A DNA stretch of 64,000 bases from UKL13-2 sp038206765. GTDB lineage: Bacteria; Pseudomonadota; Gammaproteobacteria; Burkholderiales; Usitatibacteraceae. Where the stretch lies: NCBI GenBank assembly GCA_038206765.1, contig JBBRAM010000010.1:62001-126000 (forward strand), in the 5' to 3' direction. The notes under the pieces were generated by a model. It searched no databases. It had not been told where the DNA came from and saw only the letters and a program-made list of their open reading frames with translations. The translations under genes were made by a program, and so were the position numbers. Below, in pieces: positions 1 through 9,800 of this stretch (the stretch's first letter is position 1; each line of letters opens with the position of its first letter).

Positions 1-168
1 ATAGCGGTGGCTTTGTAAGGCCTCCCTCTGTTACTAATTTTACGAAGCATGTTCGCATCGTATTTTACCCACCTAGTGTCACGATGGAACAAAGTTGAAG
101 TGAAATAGAAAGCGGGAAAGCACAATAAAGAAAGTTAAAAGGGCTAACGAGAGCTGAAACTAGTGAAC

Positions 169-194
169 AAAAAAGCCCGCACGTTGGCGGGCTT
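169..194 (-). terminator. Rho-independent terminator of the tRNA-Val gene
   Basis: Read on the - strand, GCGGGC/GCCCGC arms (187-192 and 175-180), extended by two A-T pairs, enclose a 6-base loop and are followed by a run of six T. It lies 12 bases beyond the CCA end of the tRNA, so it most likely ends that transcript. Confidence 0.8.
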
Positions 195-206
195 GACTCA
201 TCAATT

Positions 207-281
207 TGGTGGGCAGTACAAGATTCGAACTTGTGACCACTTGGATGTCGACCAAGGACTCTACCACTGAGCTAACTGCCC
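207..281 (-). tRNA. tRNA-Val (anticodon GAC), with C at position 33
   Basis: The - strand folds into a full 75-base cloverleaf with encoded CCA. The acceptor stem GGGCAGT/ACTGCCC is perfect. The D arm is GCTC/GAGT (last pair G-T), the anticodon stem CTTGG/CCAAG, and the T arm ACAAG/CTTGT with loop TTCGAAT. The 7-base anticodon loop is TCGACAT, which gives anticodon GAC (valine) but places C at position 33, where nearly all elongator tRNAs carry U. The stems are intact, and a promoter and a terminator flank the gene, so decay is not obvious. A window-edge or folding error is unlikely because the stems fix the register. Confidence 0.88.
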
Positions 282-291
282 CACGGTGGAG

Positions 292-320
292 AGTATAGCT
301 TTTACGTGTCCTCAGCACAA
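292..320 (-). promoter_or_regulatory. Predicted sigma-70 promoter of tRNA-Val
   Basis: On the - strand a TTGTGC box (315-320) is followed after exactly 17 bases by TATACT (292-297), ten bases before the tRNA 5' end. The -10 box matches 5 of 6 consensus bases and the -35 box 3 of 6. The spacing and position make it a good candidate; it is a prediction from sequence only. Confidence 0.5.
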
Positions 321-520
321 TTAAAATGCAAGAAAATGTGAGATTGTTCGAGCATTTGATTTCTACACTTATATTTTGAATATTCCGATTTTAAGGCCAT
401 TAAACCAGCGCAGAACCAAATTCTTTAACCCTTGCTACTTATATTTTCTCTCGTCTGGGCCGTTTTAACACAGTCGCCACATAGCCTCAGGCTGTATGGC
501 TCCCACCGCGGATCAATCAA

Positions 521-1399
521 CTAATCCCGCAAAATGCGTCCGTTTTCTAAATGCACTTTGTCACCCACGCGGACGCCGGGCATAACCTCGTAGCGCACCG
601 TTTGGAAGGTATTGTCGTCCATGCGGACGAGGACTTCATATGTGTTGGCCGTCTTGGCGTTTTTCTCGACGGTATTGCCAAGAAGCGCACCACCAACAGC
701 ACCGGCAACAGTGGCGACATCTTTGCCATGGCCTTTGCCCGCTTGGTGACCAATCAAGCCGCCCAGTAAGCCACCCAACACAGCCCCTGCGCCGCTACCC
801 TCACCTTGCTTGACGATCGCATTCACGCTGCTAACCGTGCCACAGGATTGGCAAACAACCGGCTCGACGGCTCTGGGAGCCGGCACTTCGAATCCGGGCG
901 CATTATTTTGTGCATACACAGGACTCGGGTAATGATGGCTTGCGCCTGATGAAGGTGCCTGCTCAGCCGCGCTGCCTGGTAAGTCGCCTGACAAGCGGGT
1001 TGAAGCCGATTTATTAACGATTGAATGATGTGATGCTGTATTTAAGGCCGGAGTTGACTTTGCTAATGGCTGGCCGACAGCCTTGTTTTCAACGGGGTTT
1101 AAGTTAATGCCAGCGCTTGCATATGGAACCACGGCTGTTGGCAGAGCAGTCGATGTCGACAATGCTGCAGGTGCGGCCGTTGCGGCTGGGATGTCAGGCC
1201 TTGCCACGCTTAGCGTGGGCGAATTGGAATAAGCGCTCGGGATAATCCCAGTCATCACACCCACGCCAACACCGCAAAAAAGTGTTATCGCGCCGGCGGC
1301 GACGATCAACATCGGATGGGTTCTACGAACGCTAGACTGGGCAGACGTATTGCTTAAAGACTGCGCAACTTCACGCGGGGCATCGTTTAAATTCGGCAT
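521..1399 (-). CDS. Membrane-anchored glycine-zipper 2TM-domain protein
   Basis: A 292-residue protein. The start at 1399 is chosen because GAGGAG lies 7 bases upstream; an ATG 12 codons earlier lacks such a site. One hydrophobic segment (about residues 28-52) follows a short basic N-terminus, so the protein is probably anchored in the inner membrane. A long Ala/Ser/Pro-rich linker follows, then a CxxC pair (VCQSCG) and a glycine-zipper region at about 203-246 of the Rick_17kDa_Anti/SlyB type. The last 46 residues form a small beta-rich module also seen after the zipper in SlyB-like proteins. The family is linked to envelope integrity, but the exact role is unknown. It is monocistronic, with no clear terminator. 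A second, secreted glycine-zipper protein lies at 21532-22332. Confidence 0.8.
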   Translation of the reverse strand: MPNLNDAPREVAQSLSNTSAQSSVRRTHPMLIVAAGAITLFCGVGVGVMTGIIPSAYSNSPTLSVARPDIPAATAAPAALSTSTALPTAVVPYASAGINLNPVENKAVGQPLAKSTPALNTASHHSIVNKSASTRLSGDLPGSAAEQAPSSGASHHYPSPVYAQNNAPGFEVPAPRAVEPVVCQSCGTVSSVNAIVKQGEGSGAGAVLGGLLGGLIGHQAGKGHGKDVATVAGAVGGALLGNTVEKNAKTANTYEVLVRMDDNTFQTVRYEVMPGVRVGDKVHLENGRILRD

Positions 1400-1750
1400 T
1401 GCAGGCTCCTCAAATAATATGAAACAGTCTGGCACGCACCGTTCTCAGCGATTAACGTTTCGGTTGTGCGACCGTTGACGAATCGACGTTGACGGTTCAA
1501 TTATGGCTGCCAGCAACTATGTGAATGATTGTCGTTAGGTAGCGACAAATTCGCGATGCACGAAATACCAAAATGGTGAACGCAGTCGCCAATCACCATC
1601 TACGCAAAATGAGCTCGACACTAGCTTGTATCAACTCATTTGCGCCGAGTTCTCCAAAATATGTCTGAATACCCCGCCAGTGCTAGCGTTTGGCAGAATG
1701 CTTATTAACCGTGAATGCTCTGGAAAAGCATCAATATCGGATTTTGACGA
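1400..1750. other. Intergenic region with no recognised gene
   Basis: About 350 bases between the glycine-zipper gene start and the end of the PH-domain gene, both on the - strand. It presumably holds the promoter of the former. The only structure noticed is a short TTGTCG/CGACAA inverted repeat near 1529-1549. No convincing ORF or RNA was seen. Confidence 0.5.
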
Positions 1751-2377
1751 CTAGTTTTTGTCCCGCATCATTACCGCAATTTCATCCAGCCTCGCCTGGA
1801 TCGCTTTCAAAATGGCAGTTTGTTCATCGCGCGATTGTTTCGCTGATGCAGCCTGATCGATTTCAAACGCGTTTTGCTCAGCCGGAGAGGCATGCGAAAC
1901 GGGCGCTGGGTATTTCAGCGCTTCGCGACGTCGCAAAATTTGCTGACGGAATGCGTTCGCATCGATGATCCCAGTGAGCTGCATATCATTCGCCTGGCCT
2001 TGGCTCTGCCCGGCGGTTTCAAATTTTAGTGTGCTTAAGTGAAAGCGTTTGAGAATCGGCCCTTCCAAAAATGTTACGTCCTGGATATTCTCTAGTGGAA
2101 TGGTTTTTTCAACCTGCACCAAAATGCCCTTGCGAAACCGCAACGAGCGCTCGCCCAGCTCGCACTCGAGCTTGGCAAAATAATGCGTTGCCCACCACTG
2201 GCCAACACCTAAAAACCAAATAACGGCAAGCGGAATGCCAACGATCGTGACCGCAAGCGTGAACCCAATAGTGATCACCAAATATGGGCGAATCAGCGGG
2301 TTGAACTCGGCTTTGAGAAACGTTTTGTTGGCAGTTTCTGCCGCCGATTCAATTGCGGGGAGCGGCGTTGCGTTCAT
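1751..2377 (-). CDS. Bacterial PH-domain (YdbS/YdbT-like) membrane protein
   Basis: A 208-residue protein. A hydrophobic segment at about 32-58, probably two short membrane passes or one hairpin, is followed by a beta-rich domain (about 68-145) with the bPH_2/DUF304 pattern: basic and aromatic residues after the membrane segment (LRFRKGILVQVEKTIPLENI) and a later FETAG strand. The C-terminal 50 residues are helical and charged. Bacterial PH-like membrane proteins are linked to membrane-lipid or envelope functions, but the ligand of this one is unknown. An AGGG lies about 9 bases before the ATG. It is divergent from the sugar operon that starts at 2566. Confidence 0.75.
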   Translation of the reverse strand: MNATPLPAIESAAETANKTFLKAEFNPLIRPYLVITIGFTLAVTIVGIPLAVIWFLGVGQWWATHYFAKLECELGERSLRFRKGILVQVEKTIPLENIQDVTFLEGPILKRFHLSTLKFETAGQSQGQANDMQLTGIIDANAFRQQILRRREALKYPAPVSHASPAEQNAFEIDQAASAKQSRDEQTAILKAIQARLDEIAVMMRDKN

Positions 2378-2394
2378 GATTTCATGCCCTGTGT

Positions 2395-2444
2395 GGTGTT
2401 GAATGTCGGTTTAGGTGTTGGCTAAGGTGTCGGATTGGGTGTTG
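2395..2444 (+). repeat. Short direct repeats (GGTGTTG units)
   Basis: GGTGTTG or GGTGTCG occurs at 2395, 2414, 2426 and 2438; the last three starts are exactly 12 bases apart. The repeats lie in the divergent promoter region between the PH-domain gene and the amidotransferase. They could be a regulatory direct repeat or chance drift in T/G-rich DNA. Confidence 0.4.
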
Positions 2445-2565
2445 CATCAAGTAAACTCTCACTTTAACGCTAAACCAGCGCTTGAGATTACTTCTACTAC
2501 AAGCTACCGCGCATGCTATTTCCTACGCCATCAATCACAAAAAACAAAACCACCGAACGCACATC

Positions 2566-4467
2566 ATGTGCGGCATAAGCGGCTTTGTTGTCTCCTCTTC
2601 AACCACACCAACAACCTCATACGATAAATCGACCACCTTGCGGCGCATGACTCGTAAACTCGCGCATCGCGGCCCCGATGCAGAAGGCTATGCCGAGCTC
2701 GGCGCGGCTTTTTTGGGGCATCGCAGGCTGTCCGTCATCGATATTGAATCTAGCCTGCAGCCGATGACGACAGCGGATGGACGCCACACCATTCTTTTCA
2801 ACGGTGAGATGTATAACTACAAAACTTTGCGAGCCGAATTGCAAATGCTGGGGCGCACCTTCCGCACAGCAGGCGACACCGAGGTCACACTGCAAGCCAT
2901 CGCGCAACACGGCGAGGCAGCGCTTGGCAAGCTGCAGGGCGAGTTCGCATTTACGTGCTGGGATGCAGGAACGCAAACACTGTTTTGCGCACGTGATCGC
3001 TTGGGCGTGAAGCCGCTCCATTATTTTTTTGACGGTGCGGTGTTTGCATTCGCATCTGAATTGAAAGCGCTGCTGGAACACCCTGCCGTTTCGCGCGAAT
3101 TGGACTTGGATGCGCTGGGATTATTTTTGGAATGCCAATATATTCCCGCCCCGCTCACCATCTACAAAAACATTCGCAAGCTGCCCGCAGGACACGCGTT
3201 GAAATTTGAGAATGGCCAACTGCGCGAATGGTCGTACTGGCAGCCTAGCTATGCGGGTAAGCCTGATTGGGATGAAGCAGAATCGCTGGCACGATTAGAC
3301 GCCCAGCTGCGCCGTTCCATAGAATCGATGTTGGTGGCCGACGTCCCATTGGGTGCATTTGTGAGCGGTGGCATTGATTCAAGCCTAATCGCCGCGATCA
3401 TGACCGACATGACGGCCAAGCCCATTGAAACCTTCAATTTGGGCTTTCAAAGCAACGATAACGTAACCGACACGACGCAAAGCGAACATGTTTACGCTGC
3501 GCGGGTTGCCAAACATATTGGCGCAAACCATCATGCGCTGATGGTTACGCCCGACGACGTGCTCGGCGCTTTTGACAGCTGGGTCGATGTATTTGACGAA
3601 CCCTTCGGCGACCAAGCCGCATTGCCGACCATGTTGCTGTCGAAGCTCACCCGCCAGCATGTCACTGTTGCCCTCACCGGCGAAGGCGCTGATGAGGTAT
3701 TTTCTGGCTACAGCAATTACCGTAAACGAGTTTCGGAAGAGAAATTCACCGGTTTGCTGGGCGCGCGCTATTCGCCGTTACGCGCTGCGATCCCGCTGAT
3801 GCCCGCCAGCATTCAAAAAGATCGCGTCATAAAAGCGATTGGTTTACCACTCGCTCAGCGCTATGCGACGATCCCGAATGTGTTTGATCGCGCAACACAC
3901 CCAAGCCTGTTTTCGGACACATTGCAGCGTCATCAAAAATCCCACATTGCTGACTACGCCGCGAAGTTTTTCGATGAATGCGATGCCAAGGATTACATTG
4001 AAAAACTCATGTACGTCGATATGCGGCTTTGGCTACCCGATGATTTGCTCACTAAAGTGGATCGAGCAACTATGGCGTATTCGCTGGAAGCGCGGGTGCC
4101 ATACCTTGATTACGAGTTCGTCGAATTTGTCGCGCAGCTCAATCCCGCCCTCAAACAAAACGGTAAAACTACCAAATATTTGCTGAAAAAATTAGCTGAG
4201 AAATATTTACCCGATTCCATTGTCCATCGCGGTAAGCAGGGCTTTGTAATGCCGTTATCGCCTTGGCTGGAAGGTGGATTGAAAAAACATATGGAAGCCT
4301 CGCTTGGGCCGGATGGGTTACAAAAACGCGGACTCTTCCGCGAGGGTGCATTGGCAAACTTACTGAACCAACACCGTCGCGGCGCTAGCAATCACGCCGG
4401 ACGGCTATGGGCACTCACCGTATTGGAGCTTTGGTTTCAACGATATCAACCTGATTTCAAACTATAA
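2566..4467 (+). CDS. Asparagine-synthase-type glutamine amidotransferase (exosortase-associated type)
   Basis: A 633-residue protein. The start is set by the catalytic N-terminal cysteine: ATG-TGC gives MCGISG, and removal of Met exposes Cys2. The class II glutaminase domain (2 to about 220) has HRGPD at 34-38 and the FNGEMYN motif. The synthase domain carries the ATP pyrophosphatase loop SGGIDSS at 267-273. It would transfer glutamine nitrogen to an AMP-activated carboxyl group. Length and layout fit the amidotransferases found with exosortase/PEP-CTERM polysaccharide clusters as well as AsnB. The two glycosyltransferases directly behind it favour modification of a surface glycan. No good Shine-Dalgarno site is visible before the ATG. 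No exosortase gene lies in this window. Confidence 0.85.
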   Translation: MCGISGFVVSSSTTPTTSYDKSTTLRRMTRKLAHRGPDAEGYAELGAAFLGHRRLSVIDIESSLQPMTTADGRHTILFNGEMYNYKTLRAELQMLGRTFRTAGDTEVTLQAIAQHGEAALGKLQGEFAFTCWDAGTQTLFCARDRLGVKPLHYFFDGAVFAFASELKALLEHPAVSRELDLDALGLFLECQYIPAPLTIYKNIRKLPAGHALKFENGQLREWSYWQPSYAGKPDWDEAESLARLDAQLRRSIESMLVADVPLGAFVSGGIDSSLIAAIMTDMTAKPIETFNLGFQSNDNVTDTTQSEHVYAARVAKHIGANHHALMVTPDDVLGAFDSWVDVFDEPFGDQAALPTMLLSKLTRQHVTVALTGEGADEVFSGYSNYRKRVSEEKFTGLLGARYSPLRAAIPLMPASIQKDRVIKAIGLPLAQRYATIPNVFDRATHPSLFSDTLQRHQKSHIADYAAKFFDECDAKDYIEKLMYVDMRLWLPDDLLTKVDRATMAYSLEARVPYLDYEFVEFVAQLNPALKQNGKTTKYLLKKLAEKYLPDSIVHRGKQGFVMPLSPWLEGGLKKHMEASLGPDGLQKRGLFREGALANLLNQHRRGASNHAGRLWALTVLELWFQRYQPDFKL

Positions 4468-4470
4468 AAA

Positions 4471-5652
4471 ATGTTCGAACACGAACCGCAGCGACCACTC
4501 TCTATTCTCCACACCGAAAACTCCACCGGCTGGGGCGGGCAGGAAATTCGCATCCTCACTGAAGCACGCGGCATGTTGGATCGCGGCCACCGGGTATTGC
4601 TGCTGACACCCGCCAACGCTGCGATTTTACCGGCCGCACAAAAATTGGGCATTCCGACCACGGCGATTGATATTGAAAAAAAACGCATCTTTCCACTGCT
4701 GCGTTTACGTAGTTGGCTCGCCCAGCATGGCGCGGAATATGATGTCATCAACACCCATAGTTCAACCGATAGTTGGCTCAGTGCGGTCGCATGCACCACG
4801 TTAAGGAGCATGCCGCCAATTGTCCGAACGCGCCATGTCTCGACACCGATCAACAACCATCGTTCGACTCGATGGCTTTATACCAGCGCGACGCAACATA
4901 TTGTCACGGCAGGTGAAGCGTTGCGCCAACAATTACATCGCGAGAATGGTTATGCGTTGGCAAACATGACTTCCGTTCGCACCGGCATTGATTTGCAGCG
5001 ATACAAGCCGCTCTGTGCGCCGACTGATAAGACCGCCTTGCGCATGAAGCTTGGGCTATCCGATGTGCCAGCGCTGGGCGTGCTCGCTACGCTGCGCGAC
5101 TGGAAAGGCCACCGCGATTTACTCGATGCAATGGTGATTCTGCGCGAACAACATCCGCCGTTGCGCCATTGGCGTTTGGTGATGATTGGCGACGGGCCCG
5201 AGCGTCAACGGTTAGCCGCACGAATTGCCGAGCTCAATTTGCAATCCGTTGTACGAATGGTGGGCAATCAAGAAAACGTACCAGAGTGGTTGTCGGCACT
5301 TGATTTGCTCACTCTACCTTCCTACGGCGCGGAAGGCGTGCCGCAGGGCATCATGCAGGGCATGGCGTGTGGGCTGGCAGTGGTCGCCACAACAGTCGGC
5401 GCAATCAATGAGGCAGTACAAGAAGGCGCAACAGGTTATATGGTCAAGCCGCGAGATCCGGCGATCTTGGCCGGCGCGCTCGCCAGACTCATGAACGATA
5501 ATGCCCTTCGCGCACGAATGGGCGATGCCAGTCAGGCCTACGCCCAAGAACATTTTGGCATTGATGTGATGCTCGATAAAATGGAGACTATTTTTCGTGT
5601 GGCGGCAGTTGCTCAACACGCGGGCTACCGAACTGGAGAGAAAAATGAATAG
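4471..5652 (+). CDS. Glycosyltransferase family 4
   Basis: A 393-residue GT-B enzyme. The N-terminal domain has a glycine-rich donor loop (NSTGWGGQEIRI, 17-28). The C-terminal nucleotide-sugar domain contains a GxGPER motif near 240 and the retaining-GT4 ExxPxxxxEAxACG-like motif EGVPQGIMQGMACG at 288-301. It would transfer a sugar from a nucleotide donor to a growing lipid-linked or LPS-type glycan at the inner face of the membrane. It begins 3 bases after the amidotransferase stop and overlaps the next gene by 8 bases, so translation is probably coupled. The donor and acceptor cannot be read from the sequence. Confidence 0.88.
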   Translation: MFEHEPQRPLSILHTENSTGWGGQEIRILTEARGMLDRGHRVLLLTPANAAILPAAQKLGIPTTAIDIEKKRIFPLLRLRSWLAQHGAEYDVINTHSSTDSWLSAVACTTLRSMPPIVRTRHVSTPINNHRSTRWLYTSATQHIVTAGEALRQQLHRENGYALANMTSVRTGIDLQRYKPLCAPTDKTALRMKLGLSDVPALGVLATLRDWKGHRDLLDAMVILREQHPPLRHWRLVMIGDGPERQRLAARIAELNLQSVVRMVGNQENVPEWLSALDLLTLPSYGAEGVPQGIMQGMACGLAVVATTVGAINEAVQEGATGYMVKPRDPAILAGALARLMNDNALRARMGDASQAYAQEHFGIDVMLDKMETIFRVAAVAQHAGYRTGEKNE

Positions 5653-6739
5653 GGCTCCGTTATTCGGCAGTGCCGAAGCCCTCGCCGCTAAACGCATCCT
5701 CATCATCAACGTCACACGGATCGGCGACACTCTTCTTAACACGCCCGCCATCCGCGCCATCGCCCAGCATTTCCCGAATGCCGCCATCACTTGTTTGGGT
5801 CACGCCAAGCGGGTCGAGGTGCTGCAGCATTTGCCGTATTTGGCAAAAGTCGGTGGCATTGATAAAAAATCGGCACGCTATCGTGGTCGCCTGGGGTCAC
5901 TCACGGGCGATCGCTATGATTGGGCGTTTGTCTGGGGAAATGACGACGCGCTGCATCGCTATGCCTTGCGTAAATCGGATCGCGTTGTTGGCTACGTGCA
6001 ACGCGATTCGTCGTTGAACCAGCAGCTATTTCACGCCGCCGATGAGCCAGCTCTATATTCACTGCACGGGGTAGCCATGCAATTGGCGCTACCGCTATCC
6101 GTTGGTATTGCAGCCAATGGTTACGCGTTGGACTACGTCGTAACGGCTGATGAAACAGCGGCCGCACGCGCGACACTGCAAGCAGATTTACCCGCAAACA
6201 AAAAGCCCATTATTGGCCTGCAAGTGGCAAGCTTCCCCACCAAAGCCTATCGCGATTGGCCGATTGAGCAATTCATCGCCTTGGCGGTGCGCATTCTGAA
6301 ATCGCATCCCAACGCACATTTTTTATTGTTCGGTGGCACTGACGATCAGCCGCGCACCAAACTTTTTGCCGACATTTTGCCCGACAACACTATCGACTAT
6401 GCGGGTAACTTAGGCCTGCGCAAAACGGTTGCCGTCATGAAAGAAATTGATTTGTACATCGGCGTGGATACGGGCCCGACGCACATGTACGGCTCGCTGA
6501 GCCAATGGAATAAACCAATGGTCTCGATGTATCACCCAACGCTGCCGAGCGCGCTGTACAAGCCCTTGCAGCACCCGGCGCTCTATGTTGTTGACCATCC
6601 GCTTGCCGGAATGACGAAGGACGAATCCATTCCGATGTCAGACATCAGCGTCGAAACGGTTTGGGAACGGGTTTCAGATGCGTTGGAAGGTGTGCCTTCA
6701 AGGTTTTCGGGGATGCTGCCGGTTGGTGTGCGCCTATAG
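5645..6739 (+). CDS. Glycosyltransferase family 9 (heptosyltransferase-like)
   Basis: A 364-residue protein. The start at 5645 is chosen for GGAGAG four to five bases upstream; it overlaps the GT4 gene by 8 bases. The GT9 pattern is clear: an N-terminal strand with TRIGDTLLNTPAIRAI (24-39), a central GLQVAS segment, and the donor-site motif YIGVDTGPTH (271-280) near the C-terminus. GT9 enzymes add heptose or related sugars to the LPS core using ADP-heptose. Third gene of the sugar operon; it probably works on the same glycan as its neighbours. It converges on the Asp-box gene. A weak inverted repeat without a T tract lies at about 6748-6771. Confidence 0.87.
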   Translation: MNRAPLFGSAEALAAKRILIINVTRIGDTLLNTPAIRAIAQHFPNAAITCLGHAKRVEVLQHLPYLAKVGGIDKKSARYRGRLGSLTGDRYDWAFVWGNDDALHRYALRKSDRVVGYVQRDSSLNQQLFHAADEPALYSLHGVAMQLALPLSVGIAANGYALDYVVTADETAAARATLQADLPANKKPIIGLQVASFPTKAYRDWPIEQFIALAVRILKSHPNAHFLLFGGTDDQPRTKLFADILPDNTIDYAGNLGLRKTVAVMKEIDLYIGVDTGPTHMYGSLSQWNKPMVSMYHPTLPSALYKPLQHPALYVVDHPLAGMTKDESIPMSDISVETVWERVSDALEGVPSRFSGMLPVGVRL

Positions 6740-6800
6740 CGGAAACGCCCCCAACTCCGCTGTTGGCGGGCTTCTCCAGCCATCCCCAGAGAGTTTGCGT

Positions 6801-9800
6801 TTAACGTAGCAAGCGGAAATCTACCAGCAGCTTTACTTTGGCTGACGCCGAATCGCGATCAACGGCGCCCGTTGCCTGCCCGTTTGTGCCGCCAGCACTG
6901 GTGCCGTCGTCGCTAAATGCCATGACTTGCGGCGGTGTAGGCACCAATTTTTTGCCGTTTCCAGCCAGCACTTTATTCAAGGTTTTAAGGTCGTTGTCAA
7001 TAAGCTCTACAAACTGTTTGGTTACCTCACCAAGTTCAGACTCCAGCGCGACGATGTTTTCAATCTGATAGACCGCTGGTTCGCCCTCGTAGCCCATAAT
7101 TGCGCCGTAGAGCTGATCGGTGTGTTCGCGCAGGCGCTCTTCTCCAGTAATGGCACCACCTTCGGTTGTGGCCACGATCAGTTTGCGAACGCTATCAACC
7201 TTCTCGTCAAGCGCTGCAATTGGTTTTTTTGCGGTATGTTCAGCAGGCAGGGCTTCATTGGCTTCGGCAAGTTCATTGCGTAAAAAGTTGATACGGTCCA
7301 TCAACTGGCTCTCCGCTGCAAACAGCGCCTTCACTCTGGATGCAGCGGTATATTGCGCTTGCCGATCCACCAACTTAAATACGGCGCGGCTATCAAGGCT
7401 GACCGTGATGGGTGCTTCAATCGTCTGCCCGTTCTTGGTAATGCGAACGCGGTAGATGCCCGGCAACACCCGTGGCCCTTGTGTGCCAGCTTCGGCCAGT
7501 TGCGCGGCAGGGGGCACGCGCGGCGGTTTTTCACGCATCGACCACACGACTCGATTAAGTCCCGGGCGCTTGCTGGCGGGCAATTCATCGATTACTTGTC
7601 CTTTGGCATCAAGAATCTCGATTTTTAATTTGCCAAACAAATGGCGTGATCGCTGGTAATACGAAATAACCGCACCACTCGATGGGTTGCCACCAACGAA
7701 TACCGCATCGCCGCCAGGCCAGCCGCCATTGGCTTGCAGGCGTTGTTGCGTCGGGCGCGACGGCACAAAGCTAATTTCTGCGTTGAGTAATTTTTCGGAT
7801 AGTGCACGCAATGGGGTAATGTCATCGACAATCCAAATGCCGCGGCCATGCGTCCCAATGATGAGATCATTTTCACGCGGATGGATGGCGATATCGCGTA
7901 CCGCAACGGCAGGCAAATTGCCGCCTTTGAAGCGCGCCCAACGCACGCCGCCATCCGCTGAAATATAAAGGCCCAATTCGGTACCTAAAAAAAGTAAATC
8001 AGACTTAAGTAAATCTTCTTTAATCACATGGGCATAACCCAGCACGTTTTTTAAATTTTCTGGTGATAAAAGCGGTGTCCATGTTTTGCCAAAATCGCGG
8101 GTCCGGTACACATAGGCGGACATATCGCCAAAGGTATGCCGATCAAATGCCGCATAGGCGGTACCTGCATCAAAACGGCTGGCCTCAATCCAGCTAACCC
8201 ATGCATGTTTTGGCAACCCGGTAATATTCCCCACCACATTGAGCCAAGACTTACCGCCGTCGCGCGTGATTTGCAGATTGCCATCATCGGTACCCGCCCA
8301 AATTATGTTGGCATTTTTAGGCGATTCGCTAATCGAATAAATGGTTTCATGCATTTCTGCAGCAGAGTTATCAACGGTTACACCGCCAGATTTCTCTTGT
8401 TGCTGCTTGGCGGGGTCATTGGTTGTTAAATCAGGCGAAATACGAACCCAGCTTTGGCCGTGATCGCGGGTGCGATATAAAAATTGACTGCCGATGTAGA
8501 GAGTATTTTTATCATTTGGCGAAAGCGCAATTGGCGCATTCCAGTTGAAACGCAGCTTCTTGAACGCTTTTAAATCTGCCGAATTGAGCCGTGGTTGAAT
8601 ATCACGGGTTTCATGCGTCAACCGATTCACACGTCCAATCGCACCACCCTGCGCTTCTGCATACAAATAATTGGGGTCAGTTGGATCGGTGAATGTCCAG
8701 AAACCATCACCGCCAAAAATGTTTTCCCATTGGCCATTGGTAATGCCACCCGGGTACTGCGATTGTCCAACCCATGAGCTATTGTCCTGCAAGCCTCCAT
8801 AGACCTGATACGGATCTTTGGCGTCAACACTCACATGATAGAACTGCGAAACCGGTAAATTGTTACTTTTCCACCACTTGCTGCCGCCGTTGTGGGAGGT
8901 CCACATGCCGCCATCATCGCCTGCAAATAGGGTTTGACCTTGGCTAGCTGGCGTGGGGTCAATCCAGACATCGTGGACATCACCGTGCATGCCAACAAAG
9001 CCACCGATTGCACTAAAGCTTTTGCCCGCATCCGCACTCACAATAAGCGCACCGCCAGTTTTGTAAACCCTATCGGCATTGAGTGGATCGACAATTAGAT
9101 TCGCAAAATAAAACGGGCGCCACACCATCCCCTGGCTTTTGTCGCGCGCCTGCCAGGTTTGCCCGCCATCGTCCGAAACATAGAGCGCACTATCGCTTGA
9201 TTCAACGAACGCATAAACACGTTTGGCGTCGCTTGGCGCTACCGTTACGGCTATGCGGCCAAACGGTTTTTTGGGGAACCCTTTATTGGTGGATTCTGTA
9301 ATTTCAGCCCATGTTTGGCCGCCGTCTGCGGAGCGAAATAAGCCGCTGCCCGAAGCCGTCGATGGAGATTCACCACCGGAGCGAAAGGTCCAACCCTGGC
9401 GACGGAAATCCCACAGCCCAGCAAAAATAATATCGGGATTCGTTGGGTCAAGCGAAATCATTGAACAGCCGGTCGAGAGATTGCCGCCCTTGAGGACTAA
9501 ATTCCAGCTCTTACCGCCATCGCTTGTTTTGTAAAGGCCGCGGTCTGCTGAATCGCTCCAGAGCTTGCCAGCCACGCAGGCGTACACAGTGTTTCCATTT
9601 TTAGGGCTAACCAAAATTTTTGCGATGCGCTCCGAGTTTGGCAAACCAACGTTCGCCCATGTGTCGCCTCCATCGCTAGATTTATAGACGCCGTCGCCAA
9701 TTGAAACACTGTTGCGCGTCCACGCCTCGCCTGTACCAACCCAAACCGTATTTGAATTTTTGGGATCAACCGCCACCGCGCCGATAGATTGCACTGCCTG

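Noticed and set aside
2415..2627. 70-codon + strand frame overlapping the amidotransferase start
   Set aside because: No ribosome site; it overlaps the start of the real gene in another frame and contains the GGTGTTG repeats.
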